Positions 7,990 through 15,261 of a stretch of 64,000 nucleotides of DNA are shown here, piece by piece. The notes beneath the pieces were generated by a model that worked only from the letters and a program-made list of their open reading frames with translations, did not search any database and was not told where the DNA came from. The DNA is taken from contig NZ_CP012332.1 in NCBI RefSeq assembly GCF_001263175.1, positions 2,229,501 through 2,293,500 on the forward strand, given 5' to 3'. This DNA is from Vulgatibacter incomptus. Lineage in GTDB: Bacteria > Myxococcota > Myxococcia > Myxococcales > Vulgatibacteraceae. Numbering within the stretch: position 1 is the first letter of the stretch; each line of letters starts with the position of its first letter. The position numbers and the translations under genes are program-made.

Positions 7990-8772
7990 TCAGTGCAGCC
8001 AGGGCCCGCTGCCGTCGTCGGATCGCTTCGGGCGTGCGACGTTGGTGCGATCGTCGCCCTTCTTCTCGCCCTCGATCACGGAGAAGCGGCGGGTGCGCCT
8101 CTTGAGCTCCCGCTCGATCCTCCACGCCCGAAACCGCAGCCACGCGCGCCGAGGGCGGAAGAGGCCGTTCGCGAAGGCCAGCGCCGCCACCATCGAGAAG
8201 AACGCCGGCAACATGCGCGCCGGGCCGTCGACGATCGCGAAGAGCGCCAGGATCCCGAAGGCGACCAGCGTGAGCTGCCGGCCCTGCACCGGCAGCACGA
8301 ACATCAGGTAGACCGGCTGCCGCGCGAAGTGGTGGGCGAAGAGGATCGTGAGGGCGCCGAGGGCGACCCACAGCCCCGTGTACGGCGCGGACGCGAAGCC
8401 GAAGAGATAGGCGAAGGGGATCGTGGCGAGGGCGCCCAGCGCCGAGGCGCCGAGGTAGAAGCCGAGGAACCGCCGCGGCCCGAGCACCGCCTCCACCTGG
8501 CTGCCGATCGAGTACAGGAACCAGAGCGAGATCAGGAAGGAGAAGATCGCGCCACCGGACGGAAGGGGCACCACCAGCGCGTAGGTGACGACCTGCCAGA
8601 GCTCGCCTGCCAGGACGCTCGACGGGCGGAAGATCAGGTGTCCGAGGAGCCCGCCCGGATAGACGTTGCCGGTAATGGCGACGAGGATCGAGAGGGCGGC
8701 GATCACCACCGTGAGCCGGGTGGTCATGGTCCCACCCGCGCCGAATCCCCCACCCCCGCCCCAACGTCGCAT
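7990..8772 (-). CDS. Rhomboid-fold membrane protein lacking the catalytic serine
   Basis: The chosen start at 8772 gives MRRWGGGGGFGAGG, a Gly-rich cytoplasmic start seen in other rhomboid-like proteins; a second ATG at 8727 is possible. The 260 residues include about six hydrophobic helices, and the L1-type segment (GELWQVVTYALVVP) and helix-3 pattern fit the rhomboid superfamily. Where active rhomboids have a GASG serine motif, this protein reads APYTGLWVALG, with Thr or nothing at the serine position, and the pairing His is not obvious. A non-proteolytic, derlin/iRhom-like role is therefore likely. The C-terminal ~55 residues are basic and cytoplasmic (RIERELKRRTRRFSVIEGE). It is convergent with znuB and has no evident operon partner. 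Confidence 0.75.
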   Translation of the reverse strand: MRRWGGGGGFGAGGTMTTRLTVVIAALSILVAITGNVYPGGLLGHLIFRPSSVLAGELWQVVTYALVVPLPSGGAIFSFLISLWFLYSIGSQVEAVLGPRRFLGFYLGASALGALATIPFAYLFGFASAPYTGLWVALGALTILFAHHFARQPVYLMFVLPVQGRQLTLVAFGILALFAIVDGPARMLPAFFSMVAALAFANGLFRPRRAWLRFRAWRIERELKRRTRRFSVIEGEKKGDDRTNVARPKRSDDGSGPWLH

Positions 8773-8949
8773 CGGCCTCAAACTCGTTTCCTTCCCGCTC
8801 GGAGCGGCACAGCCCGGATCCAGGAGAGCATAAGCCTCCTCCCGGTGACCGCAACGGGTGCGTGTGGGAGGGCCTTCCCGACCGCGAGCCTCGACACGAT
8901 CCGCGACGGCTCGAGCCCCTGGAGGGCGAGCCAAGGGCCGCAGCGGCTA

Positions 8950-9150
8950 CTAACGATCGATCGCCTTCTCACGGAAGAAGAGCGTGATCGAGAGGCAGTG
9001 GAATTCCTTGTCCGACGACTGGGTCACGACCTTGTCGAGGATCTCCAGGTTCGGATTCTCGCGCAGCCACTTCGTGATGTTGTCGCCCATGCTCTCCCGA
9101 TCGCGCGCGAGCGTGGTCGAGAACACCTTGACCCCCGTGAAGTGCGGCAT
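8950..9150 (-). CDS. Conserved-looking 66-residue protein, unknown function
   Basis: A 66-codon frame starts at ATG 9150 behind AGGAGG. It has no signal peptide or membrane span. The composition is that of a compact soluble alpha/beta domain: strand VKVFSTTLARDRE, helix NITKWLRENP, strand LEILDKVVTQSS, strand FHCLSITLFFRE. The ordered hydrophobic pattern and less GC-skewed residue choice (many K, N, I, F) argue for a genuine gene rather than noise. I cannot name the family. It is not closely linked to either neighbour, with gaps of about 170 bases on each side. Confidence 0.65.
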   Translation of the reverse strand: MPHFTGVKVFSTTLARDRESMGDNITKWLRENPNLEILDKVVTQSSDKEFHCLSITLFFREKAIDR

Positions 9151-9319
9151 CTCCCTCGCCTCCTGAACCGCCGCCGCCTGCGTCGCAGCGATGGTGGTCG
9201 CCTCCCCCGTTGGCGACCCACATCGCCGTCAGCGAGGTCCTGCCTGGCCGGCTCGTCCCCCGAGTCTCCTCCGGCCGCCCGGCCGCCGCAACAAAAGATC
9301 GGCGCCGGGCCGGACGGTT

Positions 9320-10582
9320 TCAGAGCGCCGCGGCGCCCTCGTACTCTCTCACCGCGTCCCGGATCGCGGCGTCGCTCAGCGTGACAGCCGAGGCCTTCGC
9401 CTTCGCGAGGATGAACTTCCCGAGCTCCTCCGTGGCCGCCATGCCCTGCTGCTCCAGCCAGAAGGTCACGTTCGACATCCCGCTCATCGGCCCAACGTCG
9501 ATGGTCTGGCCCTTGCCGAACTCGCCGGCCGGCACGGCCGAGTAGACGCGATCGGCGAGCCACTCGTCGCCTCGGCGCTTGGCCTTGATGATCGCGGCGG
9601 CGTGGACGCCGGTGGCGGTGCGGAAGGCGTCCTCGCCCACCAGCGGATAGTTGATGGGGATCCCGACCTTCGTCGCGGTGGCCACCGCTCGGACGAACTC
9701 CACCAGCTTGGTGAGGTCCCGGTCGATGACGCCTAGCAGCTTCAGGTTCACGAGGAGCTGGTCGATCGCGGTGTTGCCGACGCGCTCGCCGATTCCCATC
9801 GCGGTGCCGTGGAGGCGGTCCGCGCCGTACTCCAGCGCGAAGAGGGTGTTCACCACCGCCAGGCCGCGGTCGTTGTGCCCGTGCCAGTCGATCTTCACGT
9901 CGGCGCCGCTCTCGGCGATCAGGGCCTTGGTGAAGGCGATCAGGCGGCGCACGCCGTCGGGGGTCGCGTGGCCCACGGTGTCACAGAGGCAGAGGCGCGA
10001 GGCCCCGTGCTCGATCGCGCTGCGGAAGAGCACCTCCAGCGTCGCAGGCGACGAGCGGGTGGTGTCCTCGGTGACGTAGCAGATGTCGAGGTTCTCTTTC
10101 ACCGCGAAGTCGATCGCCTTCTGGGAGGCCTCGCGGATGTGCTCCACCGTCCACCCTTCCGCGTACTGGCGGATCGGCGAGGAGCCGATGAAGGCGTAGG
10201 CCGTGAGCGGGATCCCGACCTTCTGCTGAATGTCGGCGATCGGCGCCATGTCCGAGACCACCGTCCGCCCAGCGGCGCAGACCCGCAGGGGGAGCCGGTT
10301 GTCGCGGACGTAGGTGGCGATCGCGGTCACGTCGTCGTACGCCCGCTGGCCGGCGCACGGGAGCCCGACGTCGGCGGCGCCGATTCCCAGGTCCGCCATG
10401 AGCTGGATGATCCGGAGCTTCTCCTCCACCGAGGGATCCGCCACCGAAGGCGACTGGAGGCCGTCCCGCAGCGACTCGTCGAAGAGGTCGAACGAGCGGC
10501 CGCTCATGGGGGCCGTCGAAGCGGTGTCGTTCCAGTCGTGGATCAGCTGCGCGTGCTCGGGAGAAGGGGTCGACACGGACAT
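9320..10582 (-). CDS. Short 2-isopropylmalate/homocitrate synthase-like enzyme (HMGL family)
   Basis: The 420-residue product starts at ATG 10582 behind GGAG. It has the HMGL-like TIM barrel: metal-binding D35 and catalytic R39 in DESLRDGLQ, and H234/H236 in the HGHNDRG motif, followed by GIGERVGNTAIDQLL. Family LeuA enzymes carry DGEQ; here the Glu is Leu (DGLQ), as in HMG-CoA lyases. The ~110-residue C-terminal allosteric domain of normal LeuA is absent, so leucine feedback is unlikely. The expected reaction is acetyl-CoA condensation with a 2-oxo acid. Nearby genes encode the matching isomerase (15262) and dehydrogenase (13312). Substrate (2-oxoisovalerate, 2-oxoglutarate or other) cannot be read from sequence. 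Confidence 0.82.
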   Translation of the reverse strand: MSVSTPSPEHAQLIHDWNDTASTAPMSGRSFDLFDESLRDGLQSPSVADPSVEEKLRIIQLMADLGIGAADVGLPCAGQRAYDDVTAIATYVRDNRLPLRVCAAGRTVVSDMAPIADIQQKVGIPLTAYAFIGSSPIRQYAEGWTVEHIREASQKAIDFAVKENLDICYVTEDTTRSSPATLEVLFRSAIEHGASRLCLCDTVGHATPDGVRRLIAFTKALIAESGADVKIDWHGHNDRGLAVVNTLFALEYGADRLHGTAMGIGERVGNTAIDQLLVNLKLLGVIDRDLTKLVEFVRAVATATKVGIPINYPLVGEDAFRTATGVHAAAIIKAKRRGDEWLADRVYSAVPAGEFGKGQTIDVGPMSGMSNVTFWLEQQGMAATEELGKFILAKAKASAVTLSDAAIRDAVREYEGAAAL

Positions 10583-10652
10583 CTCGGTCTCCAGCTAGAG
10601 GGGGCACCACTCTGCCAGCCGCTTCGGGTCGGGTAAAGCCACCGAGACGTGA

Positions 10653-10689
10653 GAAGAGCCCGGATCCGCATGTGGGACCCGAGCTCTTC
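10653..10689 (-). terminator. Imperfect hairpin between barrel protein and LeuA-like gene
   Basis: Outer stem GAAGAGC (10653-10659) pairs with GCTCTTC (10683-10689). Inner CGG and TCC blocks pair across single mismatches, giving a long imperfect hairpin 34 bases after the stop of the minus-strand gene at 10723. There is no T-run, so termination is likely but not certain. Confidence 0.4.
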
Positions 10690-10722
10690 GGCTCGCACCA
10701 GGCGCGTCGTCGCGACTTTGCG

Positions 10723-11247
10723 TCAGAGCTTCACGCGGGCGAAGAAGAAGGCGTCCACGAGGGCGTCGGCGTCGTGGGGCGAGACCACGATGCCAGGCGC
10801 GATCTCGATGCCGAGGGAGATCGGCGCTCGCCGGAGGACGAAGTCGAGCCCCACCGGCACCCGGACGCCGAGGAACCCGCCGTCGTTGCAGAAGCTCCGG
10901 TAGCGGCGATGGTGGTCGTCGTACCAGCTGCACCAGCCCCGGGCGACTCCGAGGAGGCCGCCGGCGCCGATGTAGAAGTCGAGATGCAGATCGCTGGTGT
11001 TGTTCAACAGCTGGGCGACGCCCCACAGGTAGTCGGCGTGGACGCGGAAGCCGGGCCCTGCGCCGACCCCGATGTCGATGGCGTCGGAGCCGCCGAGCCA
11101 ATGCTTGGCGGTGATGCCGGTGGGGCTCCCCAACATGAAGCCGAGGCCCCAGGCGTTGGGCTGGCGAACGGGAGCGGCCTGGGCGGGCGCCGCGAAGGCG
11201 GCTCCGAGGGTGAAGACAGATGCGACAAGAAGTGAGCGGAATTTCAT
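10723..11247 (-). CDS. Small outer-membrane beta-barrel-like protein (174 aa)
   Basis: The start is ATG 11247. Residues 1-23 form a signal peptide (KFRSLLVASVFTLGAAFAAPAQA). The rest is a run of amphipathic strands with Gly turns (GLGFMLGSPTGITAKHWLG, AIDIGVGAGPGFRVHADYLW, LHLDFYIGAGGLLGVARGW) and ends DAFFFARVKL, typical of a small eight- to ten-strand barrel. It resembles DUF3996-type proteins, a tentative match. One Cys pair (GWCSW, FCNDGG) may form a disulfide. The gene is flanked by hairpins on both sides and is probably a single-gene transcript. Confidence 0.7.
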   Translation of the reverse strand: MKFRSLLVASVFTLGAAFAAPAQAAPVRQPNAWGLGFMLGSPTGITAKHWLGGSDAIDIGVGAGPGFRVHADYLWGVAQLLNNTSDLHLDFYIGAGGLLGVARGWCSWYDDHHRRYRSFCNDGGFLGVRVPVGLDFVLRRAPISLGIEIAPGIVVSPHDADALVDAFFFARVKL

Positions 11248-11364
11248 GGCTGAACCTCGATTCCGCCGCACTCTGCTAGAATTTGGACAATCTGGCCAGC
11301 AGTTCCGCCCGAGAGCGGTCCGAGTCGGCGGCAGCGCCTGCCGGACCCAGGCCACAGAAAGCGA

Positions 11365-11393
11365 AGAGGCTCGCCCAGTTGGGGCGAGCCTCT
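11365..11393 (-). terminator. Terminator hairpin after the thiolase gene
   Basis: A perfect 12-bp stem (AGAGGCTCGCCC at 11365-11376, GGGCGAGCCTCT at 11382-11393) with a five-base loop lies 43 bases beyond the thiolase stop on the minus strand. In that direction it is followed by TCGCTTTCTG, a weak T-rich tail. It separates the thiolase transcript from the barrel gene. Confidence 0.65.
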
Positions 11394-11435
11394 CGATGAA
11401 ACCTGCGTCGTCTTGTGATTCGGCCGCCGGCGACC

Positions 11436-12632
11436 TCAGTCGACCTGGACCACTACCGCGAGGCCCTGACCGCCGCCGATGCAGGCGGAGCCGATGGCCT
11501 TGCCGCCGCCGCGGGCGGCGAGGGCGTAGAGGAGGTGGCCGATGATCCGGGCGCCGGAGGCGCCGAGGGGGTGGCCGAGGGCGATGGCGCCGCCGTCCAC
11601 GTTCGTCTTCTCCCGCGGAAGGCCGAGAACCTTCTCCACCGCGAGGTACTGGGGCGCGAAGGCCTCGTTCACCTCGAAGAGGTCGTACTGCGAGATCTCG
11701 GTGCCGGTGCGGCGCAGGGCGTCGCGGATCGCCGGCACGGGGCCGATGCCCATCACGGTGGGATCGCAGCCGGACACGCCCCAGTTCACGAGGCGGCCGA
11801 GGATCTTGAGGCCCTTCCGCTCGGCGTACTCGCGGGTGGCCATCACCAGCATCGCCGCGCCGTCGCAGATCCCCGACGCCGCGCCGGCGTGGATCACGCC
11901 GTCCTTCTTGAAGACCTTGGGGAGCTTCGCGAGCCCCTCGACGGTGGTCTCGGGGCGGGCGTGCTCGTCCTTGGCGAAGGTGACGGTCTGGCCCTTGCGC
12001 GCGGGGAGCTCCATCGCGGCGAGCTCGGCGTCGAAGCGACCTGCCTCGTCGGCAGCGGCCCAACGCTTCTGGCTGAGGACGGAGTACTCGTCCACGTCAC
12101 CCTGGGAGATGGAGTGCTCCACCGCGAGCTTCTCGGCCGTCATGGCCATGGGCATGCCGGTGAAGCTGTCGGTGAGGGCGCTCCAGAGGGAATCCTCGAG
12201 CTCGCCCTTGCCCAGCGGGATGCCCCAGCGGGCGCCGCGGATCACGTGAGGCGCCTGGGACATGGACTCGGCGCCGCCGGCGAGGATCACCTCGTGCTGG
12301 CCGGTGAGGAGCATCATCGCGCCCTGCACCAGGGCCTCGAAGCCCGAGCCGCAGAGGCGGTTGACGGTGACCGCGGGGACGGTCTCCGGGAGCCCCGCGC
12401 GCAGGCCCACGTGACGGGCGATGTAGATCGCGTCGGCGGAGGTCTGGCAGACGTTGCCGACCACCACGTGGCCCACGTCCTCGGCGGGAACGCCGGACTG
12501 CTTCAGCGCGGCCTTCGCGGCGTGGACCGCGAGGTCGGTGGCGGAGAGGCCCTTGAGCGTGCCGCCGAAGGTGCCGAACGGCGTGCGCTTCGCCGCAAGG
12601 AAGACGATCTCGGTGCTGCCTGCGCTCTTCAT
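11436..12632 (-). CDS. Acetyl-CoA C-acyltransferase (thiolase)
   Basis: This is a 398-residue type II thiolase. The start at 12632 is chosen because AGGAGA lies seven bases before it; an upstream ATG at 12650 overlaps the previous stop. Catalytic residues are all visible: nucleophile C94 in NRLCGSGFEAL, the NEAFA and GGAIALGHPLGASG His motifs, and the second Cys in ACIGGGQG. It either condenses two acetyl-CoA or cleaves 3-oxoacyl-CoA in the cytosol. It sits directly downstream of the membrane protein and LeuB-like genes, with 15 bases or less between genes, so it probably shares their transcript. Whether it supplies acetoacetyl-CoA or serves beta-oxidation cannot be decided. Confidence 0.9.
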   Translation of the reverse strand: MKSAGSTEIVFLAAKRTPFGTFGGTLKGLSATDLAVHAAKAALKQSGVPAEDVGHVVVGNVCQTSADAIYIARHVGLRAGLPETVPAVTVNRLCGSGFEALVQGAMMLLTGQHEVILAGGAESMSQAPHVIRGARWGIPLGKGELEDSLWSALTDSFTGMPMAMTAEKLAVEHSISQGDVDEYSVLSQKRWAAADEAGRFDAELAAMELPARKGQTVTFAKDEHARPETTVEGLAKLPKVFKKDGVIHAGAASGICDGAAMLVMATREYAERKGLKILGRLVNWGVSGCDPTVMGIGPVPAIRDALRRTGTEISQYDLFEVNEAFAPQYLAVEKVLGLPREKTNVDGGAIALGHPLGASGARIIGHLLYALAARGGGKAIGSACIGGGQGLAVVVQVD

Positions 12633-12646
12633 CTCGTTTTCTCCTG

Positions 12647-13315
12647 TCATCGGCCGAGGTTCCGGGCGATTCCCGCCACGAACATCCCGACCCAGATCAA
12701 TGCGATCGTCGCAAACACGAGGCCGCGGATCTCCTTCCGACGAACCTCCCGCCTGCCGGGGCCCTTCGCGTAGAAGCCATGGCCCGCCTGAACCCGCGCG
12801 TCGAGCGTGAAGCGGTCGTCGAGCGGATGCCCCGCCTCGACCAGCCGCTCGATCCGCCGCTTGTGGGCGTTGAGGACCTCAGCCGGGCTGCTGGCCGGGA
12901 GGCCGCCCGCCAGGTAGTCGGCCTCGTCGATCGAGGGGCAGTGAAAGTCCGTGGTGATGACCGCCGCGCCGTCGGTGTAGTCCGTGACCAGGGAGAGCCA
13001 GGCCTCGTTGCCCACGGCGCGCACGGTGGCGAAGCACCGCGCCTCGGGGAGCGCGAGGACGAGCTCCCTGCGCTGCCTGGCCAGCGGGCGGCTCTCCGCG
13101 AGGACCCCCAGCGGCTCGAAGCCCAGATCGCCGAGCTCCGCCAACATCTCGCGCATCGCGGGCCCACCGGGCGCCACCTGCTCCTGGCCGCCGACGATTC
13201 GCCAGCGGATCCACGAGGGCCGCACGAAGGCGAGGGCGCCGGGGAGGTTGCGCCAGAGTAGGTAGGCGATCAGCGCCAGGAAACCCAACGAGCGCCAGAG
13301 GTCCTGCTGGCTCAT
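12647..13315 (-). CDS. Two-span membrane protein, unknown
   Basis: The 222-residue product starts at an ATG overlapping the LeuB-like stop by four bases. It has one hydrophobic helix near the N-terminus (LGFLALIAYLLW, about 10-22) and one near the C-terminus (GLVFATIALIWVGMFVAGIA, about 198-217). Between them lies a ~170-residue soluble alpha/beta domain containing VRAVGNEAWLSLVTDYTDGAAVITTDFHCP. With both ends hydrophobic, the middle domain probably faces one side of the inner membrane. I do not recognise the family. The tight coupling to the dehydrogenase upstream and thiolase downstream suggests co-expression, but no functional link is evident. Confidence 0.7.
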   Translation of the reverse strand: MSQQDLWRSLGFLALIAYLLWRNLPGALAFVRPSWIRWRIVGGQEQVAPGGPAMREMLAELGDLGFEPLGVLAESRPLARQRRELVLALPEARCFATVRAVGNEAWLSLVTDYTDGAAVITTDFHCPSIDEADYLAGGLPASSPAEVLNAHKRRIERLVEAGHPLDDRFTLDARVQAGHGFYAKGPGRREVRRKEIRGLVFATIALIWVGMFVAGIARNLGR

Positions 13316-14376
13316 GCGGCGGCCAACCTCGCGACCTGGGCTCGGACGAACTCCGAGACCTCGGACGTGGTCCGGGAGCCGCCCACGTCCGGCGTGAGGA
13401 CGTTCTCGGCGACCGCCAGGTCGACCGCCTTCTCGACGATCCGCGCCTCGGCGTCGTGGCCGAGGTGCTCGAGGAGGAGCGCACAGGTGAGGAAGGTGGC
13501 GATCGGGTTCGCCTTGCCGGTGCCGACGATGTCGGGCGCGCTGCCGTGGACCGGCTCGAAGAGGCCGATCTTCCCGGGGTTGAGGTTCGCGCTGGCGCTG
13601 AAGCCGAGGCCGCCCGAGATCCCGGCGCCCAGGTCGGTGAGGATGTCACCGAAGAGGTTGTTGGTCACGACCACCCGGAAGAGCTCGGGCCGCAGCACCA
13701 TCTGCATTGCGAGGACGTCCACGTACATATGACGCAGCTCGAGGTCCGGATAGTCCCGGGCGAGCTCTTTCCAGACCCGCTGCCACAGGCCGCCCGCGTG
13801 CCGCATGGCGTTCGACTTGTCGCTCATCCATACGGTCTTCTCGCCGTGCTTGCGGGCCCAGTCGAGGGCGGCGCGGCAGATCCGCTCCACGCCCTTGCGG
13901 GAGTTCACGTCCTCGGTGATCGCGATCTCATCGGCAGTGCCCTGCTTGAAGTTGCCGCCGACGTCCACGTAGACGCCCTCGGTGTTCTCCCGGAAGAAGA
14001 CCCCGTCGATCTCCTTGCGGCCCTTGCCGACCAGAGGCGAGAAGCGATCCGCCAGGAGGCGCACCGGGCGCAGGTTCACGTAGAGATCGAGCTGGAAGCG
14101 CAGCGCCAGGAGGATCTCGCGGGCGTGGCGGCTGTCGGGCACGCGCGGGTCGCCGACGGCGCCGAAGAGGATCGCCCGGTAGTCCCGGCGGAACGCCTCG
14201 AGCTGCTCGGGCGGGAGGGTCGTACCGTCCTTCAGGTAGCGGTCGGCGCCGTAGTCGAAGAACTCGAGCTCGAGCCCGAGCCCGCGCGCCGACGAGAGCT
14301 GCTCCAGGAGCTTCGCGCCCTCGGGCGCGACCTCCTTGCCGATACCGTCCCCGGGGATCACCGCGATCTTCGACAT
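13312..14376 (-). CDS. leuB: 3-isopropylmalate dehydrogenase-like enzyme
   Basis: The 354-residue protein belongs to the isocitrate/isopropylmalate dehydrogenase family. N-terminal IAVIPGDGIGKEV is the family opener. Substrate and metal motifs follow (LRFQLDLYVNLRPVRLL, FFRENTEGVYVDVGG, the Lys/Asp region DKSNAMRHAGG, and NLFGDILTDLGAGISGGLG). The nucleotide loop HGSAPDIVGTGKANPIA fits NAD. ATG 14376 is preferred over the GTG immediately before it. It would oxidise and decarboxylate the 2-hydroxy acid made by the isomerase at 15262. The arginine-rich helix that separates isopropylmalate from homoisocitrate and tartrate users is not decisive by eye, so leuB is provisional. Confidence 0.85.
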   Translation of the reverse strand: MSKIAVIPGDGIGKEVAPEGAKLLEQLSSARGLGLELEFFDYGADRYLKDGTTLPPEQLEAFRRDYRAILFGAVGDPRVPDSRHAREILLALRFQLDLYVNLRPVRLLADRFSPLVGKGRKEIDGVFFRENTEGVYVDVGGNFKQGTADEIAITEDVNSRKGVERICRAALDWARKHGEKTVWMSDKSNAMRHAGGLWQRVWKELARDYPDLELRHMYVDVLAMQMVLRPELFRVVVTNNLFGDILTDLGAGISGGLGFSASANLNPGKIGLFEPVHGSAPDIVGTGKANPIATFLTCALLLEHLGHDAEARIVEKAVDLAVAENVLTPDVGGSRTTSEVSEFVRAQVARLAAA

Positions 14377-14423
14377 CACTCGCCTCGCTTCCGTCCCGCC
14401 AGGGCGAGACAGGGGCGCCGAAA

Positions 14424-14445
14424 GGGCCGCCCGCTAGAGCGGCCC
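14424..14445 (-). terminator. Terminator of the DUF3332 gene
   Basis: Stem GGGCCGC (14424-14430) pairs with GCGGCCC (14439-14445). On the minus strand it is followed by TTT (14423-14421), about 60 bases beyond the DUF3332 stop and before the LeuB-like start. Confidence 0.5.
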
Positions 14446-14506
14446 CGTCGTCACAGGAAGGAGCGGGATTGTGAAGGCCGACCGCGGGTCGGTCAAGGCG
14501 GGAACG

Positions 14507-15088
14507 TTAGCGAGCGGCCATCGAAGCCGCGTTCTGGCGCGCCTGCTCGGAGGCCCAGGCGGCGACCGACACGGTCGAGTTGCCGGCGAGCGCGAGCTCC
14601 TCGGCGGTGTAGGAGCGGAAGGAACCCGTAGCGTCCGTCACGACCACATCGCCGTTGACCTGGCCGTGGACCGCGGCGAGGAGATTGCCCTCGTCGTCCC
14701 AGGCCTCGAAGCCGTCGGCGGTCCGGACGAAGTGCCGCACCACGCCCTCGTGCTCCACCCGGATCCCGTCCTCGCTCTCGCGGACCAGCTTGAGCGGCGA
14801 GCCGTCGGGGAGCTCCACGATCCGCTCCTCGCCGATCTCGGGCACGTTCCCCGCGATCGGGTTGTGGCCCGTCCAGAACTCGATCGTGTTGAAGATGAAC
14901 GCATCGCCGAGAAGGAAGAGCCCGTACACCGGAATGAAGCTGAGGCCCAGGAAGACGAGCTCCTGGACCCACTTGCCGCCCACGTCTCGGTTGAACCTCC
15001 AGAGCGCGGTCGTGGCGTGGAACTTACCGAAACACGCGGTCTGGACGAGCAGGGTTGCAGCGAGAGCAAGGACAAGTCTACGGCGCAT
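14507..15088 (-). CDS. DUF3332 family lipoprotein
   Basis: This 193-residue protein starts at ATG 15088 with GGAGG four bases upstream. It has a lipoprotein signal ending in VQTAC (C19). The DUF3332 hallmark follows: FGKFHATTALWRFNRDVGGKW, a hydrophobic segment LVFLGLSFIPVYGLFLLGDAF, and FNTIEFWTGHNPI. The C-terminal half is beta-rich (GIRVEHEGVVRHFVRTADG). It is probably anchored in the outer or inner membrane on the periplasmic side; the family has no assigned function. It is divergent from the one-chain isomerase gene and ends before its own hairpin, so it is transcribed alone. Confidence 0.8.
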   Translation of the reverse strand: MRRRLVLALAATLLVQTACFGKFHATTALWRFNRDVGGKWVQELVFLGLSFIPVYGLFLLGDAFIFNTIEFWTGHNPIAGNVPEIGEERIVELPDGSPLKLVRESEDGIRVEHEGVVRHFVRTADGFEAWDDEGNLLAAVHGQVNGDVVVTDATGSFRSYTAEELALAGNSTVSVAAWASEQARQNAASMAAR

Positions 15089-15261
15089 GGATCCTCCGGA
15101 TGACCTGGATGCCTCTCACGGAAACCCGCGTCTCCATGGAGGAGGTCTTCGTTGAACGGCACAAAGCCGGAGGCTACAGTGCGACCCCCTGCCGCTCACG
15201 GCAAGGAGAAAGGTCCCGGACTGTTCCGAGAGGAACTGGACCGCCCCGCTCGAGGAAGCCC

